Shown: positions 24,704 through 33,400 of the stretch, piece by piece | Position numbering within the stretch: position 1 is the first letter of the stretch | Layout of the letters: each line of letters opens with the position of its first letter | Source: a bacterium | GTDB lineage: Bacteria; Bacillota; Sulfobacillia; UBA995 | Assembly (NCBI GenBank): GCA_031082145.1 | Contig: JAVHLP010000016.1 | Span: 1 to 37,384 of the forward strand | DNA: 37,384 nt | Direction of reading: 5' to 3' | The notes under the pieces: model-generated | Told to the model about the DNA's origin: nothing | The model's input: only the letters and a program-made list of their open reading frames with translations | Databases searched by the model: none | Translations under genes and position numbers: made by a program

Positions 24704-25168
24704 TCAGTACCAGAGAGCCACGCCGGCGAAGACGGCGCCGACGCGGGCAACGGTGTGTTCCACCCCTCGCACGTGCAAGGCGTCCACCTGCAAGCCGCGG
24801 CTGGCCAAGGCCTCCCGGGCCATAGCGGTCACCGCCGCCTCGGCCTCCTCCCGGCCGGAGCAGCCGGAGGTCTCCATGATCACGCCCCAGCCCTCGGGTG
24901 AGAGAGCCACCGCCACCGCCGCCGCGATCAGCTGCCCGGGCTCGGTGGAGGTGATGGCGCCGTAGGCGGTGGGTACCAGCGTGCCCGGCGCGAGGTCGAG
25001 ACGATCCACCATGCGGGTGCCGGGGGGAAGGATGCTGGTCACCCGGATCAAGTTCAGATTGCCGATGCCGGCCCTCAGCAAGGCCTGGTCAAACGCGTTA
25101 AGCGGGGTGCCGCCCTCGGCGGCGGCGGCCAGCAAGGTGTACTTGGTCGGCGTGGCCAGCACGGCCAT
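24704..25168 (-). CDS. pdaD: Pyruvoyl-dependent arginine decarboxylase
   Basis: About 154 residues, a typical PvlArgDC length. The start MAVLATPTKYTLLAAA leads to GIGNLNLIRVTSILPPG and then VPTAYGAITSTEPGQL. The Ser within ITST is the expected self-cleavage residue that becomes the pyruvoyl group. GVIMETSGCSGREEAE and the C-terminal GAVFAGVALWY also match. It decarboxylates arginine to agmatine. ATG at 25168 touches AAGGAGGG, so GTG at 25162 with better spacing may be the real start. It is the first gene of pdaD-speE-speB-argS and has a TATAAT box 25 bases upstream. The exact cleavage bond is inferred from alignment memory. Confidence 0.9.
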   Translation of the reverse strand: MAVLATPTKYTLLAAAAEGGTPLNAFDQALLRAGIGNLNLIRVTSILPPGTRMVDRLDLAPGTLVPTAYGAITSTEPGQLIAAAVAVALSPEGWGVIMETSGCSGREEAEAAVTAMAREALASRGLQVDALHVRGVEHTVARVGAVFAGVALWY

Positions 25169-25192
25169 CCCTCCTTGTCGGTGCACGGGAGT

Positions 25193-25222
25193 ATTATAGC
25201 AGAGGGAAGGGAGGGAAGGAAA
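25193..25222 (-). promoter_or_regulatory. Promoter of the polyamine operon
   Basis: On the minus strand a perfect TATAAT lies at 25193-25198 with a weak TTTCCT (25217-25222) 18 bases upstream. The transcript would start near 25186, about 18 bases before pdaD. The pyrimidine-rich spacer (repeated CCCT) is notable. Confidence 0.6.
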
Positions 25223-25249
25223 CCGCCCGGCCCCGGCAGTCGGCCGGGT

Positions 25250-25624
25250 TCAGCCGCCGAGCAGGCCGGCCAGTCCCCGATGGTCGCGGCTGAAGAGCGT
25301 GATGCCCTCGGCGAGGGCGGGCCTCACCATACCCCAGCCTTCGCCCGCGGCCCGGCGGGCCTCGGCCAGCGTATAGGGGAAAACCTCCACGCCAATCCCC
25401 AGTCTGGTTGGCTTGTACCTCACCAGCCGGTCCGTGAAGGTCAGGCAACTCTCCTCTAACAGGACGAGAACGTCGGCGTCGCTCATGGCCGTGGCGTCAC
25501 CTCGCGCCAGAGAGCCGAACAAGATCACCGCCAGGACGTTCGGGTCTTCCGCCAGGCCACTTGCCCATGAGCGCAGCCGGTCCAGGGCACCGGCCCGGTC
25601 AAGCTTCCAGACTCTTGTTCTCAC
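25250..25624 (-). CDS. Minimal nucleotidyltransferase paired with a HEPN protein
   Basis: About 124 residues. VILFGSLARGDATAMSDADVL is the GSx10DxD signature of DNA polymerase beta-like minimal nucleotidyltransferases. The third acidic strand is probably IGVEVFPYT. GTG at 25624 is inferred because no ATG is present. The gene then overlaps the end of the HEPN gene by 26 bases, with GAGAGGTG upstream. Such HEPN-MNT pairs are common in thermophiles and in several cases act as toxin-antitoxin systems, but this subfamily is poorly characterised. The longer frame reaching 25930 is a shadow of the HEPN gene. Confidence 0.75.
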   Translation of the reverse strand: MRTRVWKLDRAGALDRLRSWASGLAEDPNVLAVILFGSLARGDATAMSDADVLVLLEESCLTFTDRLVRYKPTRLGIGVEVFPYTLAEARRAAGEGWGMVRPALAEGITLFSRDHRGLAGLLGG

Positions 25625-25991
25625 AAAAAGCCAGCACCTCTCGGGCCAGACCGATGGCCTGCAGGGCCTCGTCCGGGGCGTAATGCCGGGAAGCCGGGCC
25701 GGCCGGATGAGCGTCCGGGTACCGGGTGGGAATGTAGTACTTGTCAAGTACCCTGGCCTTCTCCAGCAAGGCGGGCTGCGGCCGGGCCTTGTCTGGTAAG
25801 GTGGATAGCAGGTCGAGAAGCGAGTGCCCCCAGGCCACCTGGCCCCACCGCAGGTGAAGGGCTTTGAGGGCCGCCTCGCCGGCCTGGTGGGCGGCGAAGC
25901 AGGCCCAGGCATGGTCGCCGGCCTGTACACTGTGCTCGGCGTGGCGGAGGTTGTCGTGAGCCTGGTCCAGCCAGTCGCGGTACCGGTTCAC
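25599..25991 (-). CDS. HEPN domain protein (PF05168 type)
   Basis: About 130 residues, all helical. The family marks are NRYRDWLDQAHDNLRHAE at the start, WACFAAHQAGEAALKALHL (about 28-46), GHSLLDLL, and YYIPTRYPDAHP, a conserved segment in this HEPN group. It lacks the R-x4-H-x-Y RNase motif of HepT, so RNase toxicity cannot be assumed. It may form a complex with the overlapping nucleotidyltransferase. GTG at 25991 is chosen, with GGGGGG seven bases upstream; TTG at 25997 is also possible. Confidence 0.75.
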   Translation of the reverse strand: MNRYRDWLDQAHDNLRHAEHSVQAGDHAWACFAAHQAGEAALKALHLRWGQVAWGHSLLDLLSTLPDKARPQPALLEKARVLDKYYIPTRYPDAHPAGPASRHYAPDEALQAIGLAREVLAFCENKSLEA

Positions 25992-26039
25992 CCGCAATCC
26001 CCCCGTCCGGAGAACCCTGCGCCCCGACCGTTCACCTTC

Positions 26040-26069
26040 AGTATAACCTGGCGATGGCGGGGGGGGAAA
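26040..26069 (-). promoter_or_regulatory. Possible promoter of the HEPN-nucleotidyltransferase pair
   Basis: On the minus strand TATACT (26040-26045) has a weak TTTCCC (26064-26069) 18 bases upstream. It lies in the short gap between the PIN gene end and the HEPN start, the right place for a separate promoter. Confidence 0.45.
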
Positions 26070-26080
26070 GCACTATGGCG

Positions 26081-26494
26081 CTACAGCAGGGCGGACGGCG
26101 AGACCCGCTCAACCCCTAGCCGGTCGAAGTCCCGGTCGAACGAGCACACCGCTTCGCCGTGGGTCCGGACAAGCTCGGCCAGGAAGGCGTCCACAAAGGG
26201 TACGTTGCGGTCCTCCATCTGGCCAAGAGCGCTGACCAACAGACCGCCGTCCTGGGTTACCACACCCTCAGCCATTATCAGCGAGACCAGCGCTTGTGAG
26301 ATCTGCCGGCGGGAGAAGCCATAGTAGGAATCCAAAACCCATGCCGCCTCGGCAACGACCAGCGGGCACAGGCGCAGTTCGAACTCACCCTCCTTGGCCC
26401 GGAGGAAGACGGCGAGGGCAGCCCTGGCCTGCTCGGGCTGGTCCCGGGTCAAGAACCGGATCAGCACGTTGGCGTCCAGCCAGAGCGGCCGCAT
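26081..26494 (-). CDS. PIN-domain ribonuclease (VapC-like toxin)
   Basis: 137 residues. PIN acidic residues appear in LWLDANVLIRFLTRDQ, VVAEAAWVL, NVPFVDAFLAEL and CSFDRDFDRL. This is the four-acidic-residue magnesium site of VapC-type RNases. It follows the AbrB-like antitoxin with a one-base overlap (TAATG), the normal antitoxin-first order. The frame is intact. Targets in VapC families are tRNA or rRNA; the target here is unknown. Confidence 0.83.
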   Translation of the reverse strand: MRPLWLDANVLIRFLTRDQPEQARAALAVFLRAKEGEFELRLCPLVVAEAAWVLDSYYGFSRRQISQALVSLIMAEGVVTQDGGLLVSALGQMEDRNVPFVDAFLAELVRTHGEAVCSFDRDFDRLGVERVSPSALL

Positions 26495-26760
26495 TACTCC
26501 TCCCGCCCCTTCTCCAGGCGGTACCTGGCAATGGCCTCGGCGACCTCCTTCTTGATGGCCTCATCGCCGGGGTAGGTCCGGGTGGCCGGAAGCGAGCCGT
26601 ACAACTCGGGGATCGCTCTGACCCGAAAGGGACGGATCGTCACCTCCATCTCCTGTTCAAGGTGAAACTCCAGGTAGTCTCCTGGTTTCAGATCCATCCG
26701 GCGCCGCACAACGGCCGGAATCGTGACCTGCCCCTTACTCGTGATCTTGGCCCTTGTCAT
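26494..26760 (-). CDS. AbrB/MazE-like swapped-hairpin antitoxin
   Basis: 88 residues. The first 45 (MTRAKITSKGQVTIPAVVRR then LKPGDYLEFHLEQ) form a SpoVT-AbrB swapped-hairpin DNA-binding domain. The rest is a helical charged tail likely to bind the PIN toxin. ATG at 26760 has AAGGAGG seven bases upstream. It probably represses its own promoter at 26782-26809. The partner gene overlaps its stop by one base. Confidence 0.87.
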   Translation of the reverse strand: MTRAKITSKGQVTIPAVVRRRMDLKPGDYLEFHLEQEMEVTIRPFRVRAIPELYGSLPATRTYPGDEAIKKEVAEAIARYRLEKGREE

Positions 26761-26781
26761 TGACCGACCTCCTTACATAGC

Positions 26782-26809
26782 ATTCTACGCCTTCCCCCCG
26801 TGTTGTCAA
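26782..26809 (-). promoter_or_regulatory. Promoter of the AbrB/PIN pair
   Basis: On the minus strand a perfect TTGACA (26804-26809) is 16 bases from TAGAAT (26782-26787). Transcription would start about 15 bases before the antitoxin gene. Its position suits autoregulation by the AbrB-like product. Confidence 0.65.
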
Positions 26810-26843
26810 GGTAACGTGCGTCAGCGGTTTCTAGACTACAGTC

Positions 26844-26873
26844 TTGATTGGCGATCGAAGATGCTGATAGGAT
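26844..26873 (+). promoter_or_regulatory. Promoter of the ribbon-helix-helix/PIN pair
   Basis: TTGATT (26844-26849) and TAGGAT (26868-26873) are 18 bases apart on the plus strand, divergent from the AbrB promoter. The start would fall near 26880, only a few bases before the next gene. Confidence 0.45.
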
Positions 26874-26885
26874 AGTTGGGAGGGG

Positions 26886-27128
26886 ATGCCGGTGGCCAGA
26901 GTCAAGATTGGGACTGCCCTTGACGGTGCGCTGCTGGCCAAGGTCAGGGACTTGGCGACCCGGGAACACAAGAACATTAACCAGATCATCGAGGAGGCGC
27001 TTGAGCAGCACTTGGCCACCAGGGACCTGCCGGGCCGTTTGCAGGCCGTGCGGCGTAGCAGGGGCCGGCTGCAGGCATCACCCGAATTGGTCAGAGAAAT
27101 CCTGGCGGAGCCCTACCTTGGCATTTGA
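26886..27128 (+). CDS. Ribbon-helix-helix (CopG-like) antitoxin
   Basis: 80 residues. The start VARVKIGTALDGALLAKVRD then NINQIIEEALEQHL is a ribbon-helix-helix DNA-binding fold: a beta strand, then two helices. A basic linker and a short C-terminal helix (SPELVREILAE) may bind the toxin. ATG at 26886 abuts GGGAGGGG; GTG at 26892 has better spacing. The last codons overlap the TTG start of a PIN gene. Antitoxin role is inferred from this pairing. Confidence 0.75.
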   Translation: MPVARVKIGTALDGALLAKVRDLATREHKNINQIIEEALEQHLATRDLPGRLQAVRRSRGRLQASPELVREILAEPYLGI

Positions 27129-27619
27129 GGAGTTGCCACCCGGCCAGACGATAGTCATCGACGCGAACATCTTCGTGTACCACTTCTCGGGGGTGTCGGT
27201 GGACTGCACCCGACTACTGGAACGCTGTGCCGCTGCCGACTTGGTCGGTGTTACCCCAGCCCACACAGTGCTGGAGGCAGCTCATCGCTTGATGCTTCTG
27301 GAAGCCGTGACCAAGGGCATCGTTACTCGCGGCGATGTGGCCCGGAAGCTTGCCGAAAAGCCGGAAGCGGTAATGCAGCTGACCGAATACTCCCGGCAGC
27401 GTCATGGCCATCGGCGAGATGGGCGTCAACGTTGTTCCCATGAGCTTCGCGATGTGGCGGGCAGGAACTCGGTACCAGCAACGTTACGGACTCTTGAGCA
27501 ACGACTCGGTTCTCGTGGCTTGTTGCACTGAGATCGGTTGCGACAACTTGGCGAGCGGGGATGCCGCTCTCAGGCGGATCAAGGCAGTCCGGCTCTATGA
27601 GCCTGCCGATATCGCGTGA
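27118..27619 (+). pseudogene. Frameshifted PIN-domain toxin gene
   Basis: TTG at 27118, seven bases after GGCGGAG, opens LAFEELPPGQTIVIDANIF then VYHFSGVSVDC, the first PIN strand and Asp. It continues VGVTPAHTVLEAAHRLMLLE and LTEYSR. From about 27399 the next frame continues SVMAIGEMGVNVV, YGLLSNDSVLVACCTEIG and LASGDAALRRI, the remaining PIN acidic motifs, to a stop at 27619. One extra base between about 27391 and 27399 accounts for this; repaired length is 166 residues. The upstream antitoxin is intact. Decay or a sequencing error are both possible. Confidence 0.75.
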
Positions 27620-27632
27620 ACGTGGATTCCCG

Positions 27633-27658
27633 GGCGGCCTGCGGAAGAGTCGGCCGCC
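27633..27658. repeat. Inverted repeat between the PIN gene and jetA
   Basis: GGCGGCC (27633-27639) and GGCCGCC (27652-27658) are exact inverted copies with a 12-base loop. They lie 13 bases after the PIN stop and about 50 bases before jetA. It could end the toxin-antitoxin transcript or regulate the jet operon. No T run follows and no convincing promoter was seen before jetA. Confidence 0.35.
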
Positions 27659-27706
27659 GGTGCTGCCGCGAACAGAGTTCTCGAATCTTGCCCCCGAGGT
27701 GACAGC

Positions 27707-29197
27707 GTGCCCCTGGACCGCCGCAGCCCGCTGGAGGAAATGCCCGAGGCCAACTACCTGGTAGGTCACCAGGACGGGGCCTACTATCGCCTGATCGTTC
27801 GCTTCTTCTACGAACGTCACCGCGCCCACGCCAACTACGTTCGGTCCGACGAGATCAAGGCTCACTTGCAGCAAGTCTTTCCCGACTACGGCGAGACAGC
27901 CTGCCTACGGCACTTGGACCAACTGGAACGCTGGCGGCTGGTCCGGCTCCTGCCGGAGCAGTCTCGACCGCGCAACCTCCTTGAGTTGAGGCAGCGGCCC
28001 CGGACCTACCAGGCCGAGCGGCTGACCCTCAAGTTGGAGGAACTCCGGGTGAGAGAAGAGGCGGCTGCGAGCGCGGCCGCCTCGCTCAACCCGACCGCCC
28101 TAGACGATTTGGTCGAGCGTTTGGAAGACCTGGTGAAGGGGCTAGCCGAAACCGGAATCGAGACAGGGGAAGAGCATATCTACGAGCTGTGGCAAAGCGC
28201 CTGGCGGGCCTTTGAGGGTTTCGCCCGGGACGTAGAGACATACCTGGCCGACCTGCCCCGCCACAAGCCACAACAGACGCTGGACTACCTCGGTTTCATG
28301 GGATACCGCGACTTGGTCACCCGCTATCTCTCGGAGTATGCCCGCCGGCTCTTTGATCGCAAGGGGTACTTGCGCCACCTCCTGCTTGATCTGCCCGCCG
28401 TGGCCGACCGGTTAGCCAGCAGGCTGGCGGCGGTGGCGTCTCGCCAGGTGCGGGCCGACGGCTCCACTCCCGGGTTCGATGCCGAGCGGGATCGGTACCT
28501 GGGGGACCTGGCCGCCCTTCAAGGGTACTTCACCGAGGGCGGGGATGCGGAGACCCTCCTCGAGCGGGCCCAGGGATGGGTGGCCGAGGTGACCCGCCAC
28601 GCCCGGCGGCTCAGCGAGCAACACCGCGGGGGCACGGTCCGGGAGCAGACTCTGCTGGAACTGGGCCGCAGGTTTGCGGGTCTCACCAGCGGGGTGGAAG
28701 CTCAGAGTCTGGCCCAGGTTGCCTTCGGGGCTACCCTGCCGCTGCACTGGAGAGGACCCGCTCCCGCTTCAGTGTCGGCTGTGGCCTGGGCGATCCCACC
28801 CGTTAGAATACGCCTGCAGCCTGTCCGCAGGGGACAGCGGCTGCGCGTCCCAACCGACCCCACTATCGATCGGACGGCCGAGCAGTTCCGGCGCCTGCTC
28901 GAGGAGTCCCGCCAGCGGGAGCGCGCCGCAAGGGAGCTAGCCGCCTTGTTCGGACCAAATATGACCCTTAACCTGGGCCGACTCCGGGTACCGGAACCCG
29001 AGCACCGCCAGCTCCTGCTTCGCCTCTTGTACCAGGCTCTCTCACGGGGTGGGGCCGCGAGCATGGGCTACCGCCACTGGCTGGTGACGGTTGAGGAGGA
29101 AGGCACCCAACTCGGACAGCTACGGGCCCCAGACGGCACCCTCAGCCTGCCGGGCTATGTCCTGCGCCTGCGGACGGGAGTCAGGGACCATGGCTGA
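27707..29197 (+). CDS. jetA: Wadjet type I subunit JetA (DUF2397, kleisin-like)
   Basis: 496 residues. The N-terminal winged-helix region (about 22-115) includes YYRLIVRFFYERH, a CLRHLDQLERWRLVRLL helix-turn-helix and RPRTYQAERLTLKLEEL, as in DUF2397 (TIGR02677) proteins. A long helical middle follows, with the C-terminal kleisin-like region ending GYVLRLRTGVRDHG. In Wadjet, JetA bridges the JetC SMC heads with JetB to extrude DNA loops and detect small circular plasmids. GTG at 27707 has GAGGTGA four bases ahead. The jetB start overlaps its last codons. Subunit call rests on sequence pattern plus the complete four-gene order. Confidence 0.88.
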   Translation: MPLDRRSPLEEMPEANYLVGHQDGAYYRLIVRFFYERHRAHANYVRSDEIKAHLQQVFPDYGETACLRHLDQLERWRLVRLLPEQSRPRNLLELRQRPRTYQAERLTLKLEELRVREEAAASAAASLNPTALDDLVERLEDLVKGLAETGIETGEEHIYELWQSAWRAFEGFARDVETYLADLPRHKPQQTLDYLGFMGYRDLVTRYLSEYARRLFDRKGYLRHLLLDLPAVADRLASRLAAVASRQVRADGSTPGFDAERDRYLGDLAALQGYFTEGGDAETLLERAQGWVAEVTRHARRLSEQHRGGTVREQTLLELGRRFAGLTSGVEAQSLAQVAFGATLPLHWRGPAPASVSAVAWAIPPVRIRLQPVRRGQRLRVPTDPTIDRTAEQFRRLLEESRQRERAARELAALFGPNMTLNLGRLRVPEPEHRQLLLRLLYQALSRGGAASMGYRHWLVTVEEEGTQLGQLRAPDGTLSLPGYVLRLRTGVRDHG

Positions 29198-30419
29198 CCT
29201 CCCCGAGGAGCGAGCGATGGCCCTGCAGGACCTTCTTGATCGGATCCTGGTGACGCGGGCGGATCAGCCCGACAGCTACCGGCGAGTCCATCTGCACCAG
29301 CGTTTCCTCCGGGCCTGGTTCATGGATCGCCCGGCCTGGCGGCTGCTGGTTGGCCCCGGCAGCTACCGGCTTGAACGGCTGCCCTCCCAGGTGCTACCTG
29401 AGCGCGGGCTGCCCCGCTTGCGGGGGCCGCTGGACTACGCTTGCCTCTGCTGGATCCTGTGGTTTGCCGAGTCCCACTCGGCGGGCACAGAGGATTGGTT
29501 CTTGCTGTCCGGGTTAGCTTCCGAGGTTACCCGGGTCGCCGATGGCCTGTTCTCGCTGGGCGAACGCGGCCACCGGGAATCCCTGGTGCGAGCGCTGCAG
29601 TTCCTTGAAGAACTGGGGATCCTCAACCACGGGGACGGTGACCCGGGGCTGTGGGTGGGGCAAGAAGGCCAAGCCGACGTTATTTATGACTTCGCGCCGG
29701 ACGCCCCCCGCCTGCTGGCCGATTTCGACTACCGGGGTCTTGATCGCCTGCGGGAGCCACGGCAGGGCCCTGTCCTGCGTTGGACCGGTGAGACGGTCCC
29801 TCCCCGCTCCCGGGCCTGGCGCGCGCTGCTACTGGGACCTGCCTTCTGGCGGGCCGACGACCCGGACGCTTTTGCCACGCTGGAGGAGGCGGAGGAGAGG
29901 TTTCGCGGCGACCTTGACGGGCTACCGGGTTGGGACTTGGAGGTCGGCAGGGATCACGCCCGGATCTGGCGGACCGCGACCGGCCGGGCCGCCAGTGTCC
30001 TGCTGGATCTCGGTGAGACCGGGGGCGACCGGTCGATCAAGCATATCTACCACCCCATCCTTCTCCTGCTGGCCATAATCCGGGAATGGCTGGCCACGGG
30101 CCGCTTGGCGGTAGGGGATAACGGGACGGTGGTGGTGGGAATTGGCGACCTCGAGGATGCGGTGTGGGAACTGAGGCAGAGCCACCGGCGGGACTGGGGA
30201 GTTGAGCTGGGAGATCAGATGAGCTCGGACCAACTCGCACGGCAGGTCTTCCGTCAGATGCGAGAGATGGGTTTCCTCAGGGGTCCCGACTCCCTGGGCC
30301 GGTGCTTCCTGCTGCCGGCAGCCGCGTTGGCGATCGGGGAGTACCCTCCCGCGACCAAGGTCGCCGCAGTGGACCGACCCGAGCAACTGCCGTTGTCCTT
30401 CGAGGAGGCGGAGCAGTGA
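29190..30419 (+). CDS. jetB: Wadjet type I subunit JetB (DUF2398, MukE-like)
   Basis: 409 residues. The start ALQDLLDRILVTRADQPDSY with VHLHQRFLRAWF and DRPAWRLL matches DUF2398 (TIGR02678). Helical and winged-helix segments follow. It should be the MukE-like subunit that binds the JetA kleisin and DNA. ATG at 29190 overlaps the jetA stop by eight bases. The final TGA overlaps the jetC GTG, so all four genes are probably translated together. No catalytic motif is expected and none was seen. The longer frame from 29091 is a shadow of jetA. Confidence 0.88.
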   Translation: MADLPEERAMALQDLLDRILVTRADQPDSYRRVHLHQRFLRAWFMDRPAWRLLVGPGSYRLERLPSQVLPERGLPRLRGPLDYACLCWILWFAESHSAGTEDWFLLSGLASEVTRVADGLFSLGERGHRESLVRALQFLEELGILNHGDGDPGLWVGQEGQADVIYDFAPDAPRLLADFDYRGLDRLREPRQGPVLRWTGETVPPRSRAWRALLLGPAFWRADDPDAFATLEEAEERFRGDLDGLPGWDLEVGRDHARIWRTATGRAASVLLDLGETGGDRSIKHIYHPILLLLAIIREWLATGRLAVGDNGTVVVGIGDLEDAVWELRQSHRRDWGVELGDQMSSDQLARQVFRQMREMGFLRGPDSLGRCFLLPAAALAIGEYPPATKVAAVDRPEQLPLSFEEAEQ

Positions 30420-33400
30420 ACCTGTGGTCCCCGGACGAGGCCCGGCTAGAGCCGGTCCGCCTGGCCATCCCCGGTGGCCCGGCCGGCTGGCATCCCCATC
30501 GCTTGATCTTCCGCGACTGGTGGCACTGGCGGGACTACGAACTGGGTTTCGCCCACGGCCGGCTTGGCCTGACCGGCCCCAACGGCAGTGGCAAGTCTAC
30601 CCTTCTGGCCCTGACCTTGCCCACCCTGCTGGACGGCGACACCAGCTCCCGACGGCTTGACCCGACCGAGAGCCGTGACCGCCACCTCGACTACTACCTC
30701 CTGGGTGACGACGACATCGACTCGGATTTCCATTACGAGGCCCGCACCGGGTATCTTGCCCTGGAGTTAAGGCACGGGCAGTCCGGCCACTTCCTCACCA
30801 TCGGTATGGGGGCGAGCGCTTCCCGGCAGCACCAACGCCGCCTGAAGGATTGGTGGGGCTTCGTCATCCCCGGGCGCCGGTTGGGCCGGGATCTCGACGT
30901 GCGCGGCAGTGACGGCACCTGCCTGGGTTGTCGGGATTTCGGCCGTCAACTCGAAGCCCCCGCGGTGGTCACCGCCGAGAGGGGAGAATACCGCCGGCAT
31001 GTGAACGCCCACCTGTTCGGGGTCAGCGATGAGGACTTCCGCGAGCTGATCGCCATGCTACTGGCCGCTCGCCGACCCAAGTTGGGGGAGCAACGGGGGC
31101 CCGAAGAGGTCTGCCAGCGGCTGCTCGAGTCGCTGCCGGGAATCTCCAAGGACCGCCTGGATCGGGTGGCGGAAGTGGTCCGCAATATCGAGGATTATCA
31201 ACTGAATCTGGAGGAAGTCGCCCGCCGCGCGGAACGGGTGGAAGCCATCGACAGGCTCCAGTTGGACCTGGCCGAGGGGCTCGTCCAGGAGGCGGCCCAG
31301 CAGTATGCGAAAACCGTTGGGAGCCTGGGAAACGTGGTCGGCCAGCTCAAGGAAGCCCGCGAGATTTACACCAACGCCGGACAGCAACTGGAGATCCTGG
31401 CCCGGGAGGCAGAACGACGCCAAGCCCGCCTGCGGGAGATCGCCGCCGCGCGGGAGGTTTTCCAGGCCGCCCCCGAGGCCGATCTGCCCGATCAGTTAGC
31501 CCGCGCGCGGGCGGAAGTGGAGAAGTCCGCCGGGCGGCGGGGTGAGCTCGCCGGCCGGGTCGACAAGCAGCGCCGGTTGGTGGTGGACGCCGGGCAGGAA
31601 CTAGAGGCCAAGGCCACGGCCTTCAGGTCGGTGGCCCTGAGCTTGCGGGGCCGGTTGACGGCGGCCGCCCGGCAAGCTGAAGCCCTGGGCTGGGACGGTG
31701 GAGCGAGCGGGCTCACGGTGGCCGCGGCGGACTTGCCGGGCCTCGCCGTCACAACCCCTGCGCCGGAGATCTTGGCCAGTCGTCCGAACGCCACCCTGGA
31801 GCCGGAAGGCCGTCACCTGGTTGGCAGCTGCCGCCGTCTGGCGGCCCGCCACCGAGCACTGGCCGAGGCGGAGACCACCTACCGTCGCCACCAGGAGGTG
31901 GTCGTCGACCTGCGAAAGCAACGGCAGGGCCTCTCCGACCGGCTGAACGCCACCCAGGATCAGGTCGACGAAGGCCGCGATCAACTGGTTCGCGGGCTGA
32001 ACGAGTGGCGAGAGGCCAGCCCGGCGGCGGAGGTGCCGGACCACGTGGTGGCCGAGGTGATTGCGGCGGTGGCGGGGTTGACGGTGGCGCCGGCCGGGGG
32101 CCAAGCGGAGTTGTCGGCCCCCATCCGGGCAGCAGCGCACGCACGGCGGCAGGAACTGGAACGGGCCCAGCAGGAGACCTTCTTCCACCAGGCTCAAGTT
32201 GACCACAGACTCCAGGAGCTGTCGCAGCTCCTGGAGGATCTCGCGCGGACGGGACTGGTACCGGCTCGCAGCAGCCTCCGGGCGGCCGCCCGGGCGGGCG
32301 GGGACGAAGACCGGCCACCCCTCTTCCGTTGGGTGCGGTTCCGCCCGGAGGTGGATCTCGAAGTGGCGGCCCGAGTTGAGGCTGCTGCCCTGGAAGCCAA
32401 CCTCCTCGATCTCCTGCTGGACCCGGCCGGCGACGCCTACCTGATCCCTGACCCCCTGCCGGCCGGACCTACCCTGCTGGAACTGCTCGAGCCGGAGGAA
32501 GGTGCCCCGGCGTCGGTCCGCGCGGCTCTGGCTTCGGTGGGATGGGGCGTAGGGCAGGGTGCCCGCTGGATAGCGCCTGATGGGAGTTGGCGAAACGGGC
32601 TGGCCCGGGGTCAGGTCATGCCCTGGCTGATCGAACCCCTCCAGTTGGTGGGTGGCGACCGCCGGGCGGCCGCACTCAGTCGTCGCCGGGCCGAACTCCG
32701 GGAGTTGCGGTCGGCAGCCGCAGCCCGGAAGGCGGCGATCCTGGACGACCGGGAGGAGCTGCGGGATCTTGCCGCCCGGGTCGACAGCGAACTGGCTTTG
32801 CTGGACCGCCTGCCCTGGCAGGCACTATTCGGTGAACTGGCTGCATTAACATCGCTGCAGGCGCAGGTGGCCGCCGCCAGCGCCCGGGTCGAGGCGGCGC
32901 GAGCCGAGGAGCAGGCCGCCCAAAACCGTTACCAGCAAGAAGAGAGCGGGTACACGGCCGCTCTAAAGGAGCTACCAGCTCTTCGCGGGCTTGACGACCG
33001 CCAGCTCTCGGACCGGGCGAGTGAGCTCGAGCGGTTGCTGGATCAGGTGGTCGCTCTGGCGGACAACGGCTACCGCGAACTCGTCACCGGGTCGAAGAGC
33101 TACCGCGAGACAGAGGCATTCTTGACCCAGCTCAGAGACACCCTGGGGCACCTTGATGGCGACCGGGCCGCTGCCGAGGAAGAGTGTTCGGCCGCCCTGG
33201 CCCGAGCGAAAGCCTTGGAACAGCTGATGACCGATCCCGACGTGATCGCCCTGCAGGAGCGAATCGGCGCCCTGGACCGCGAGCAGCGCGAGCTGCAAGG
33301 CATGGAGGAGGGAGTTCCCGGCGAGCGGGCGCGCTTGCAGGCAGATCGCGGAGTTAAGGCGATGCGGATCGCTGAACTGGAACCACGCGAGGAGGAGCTC

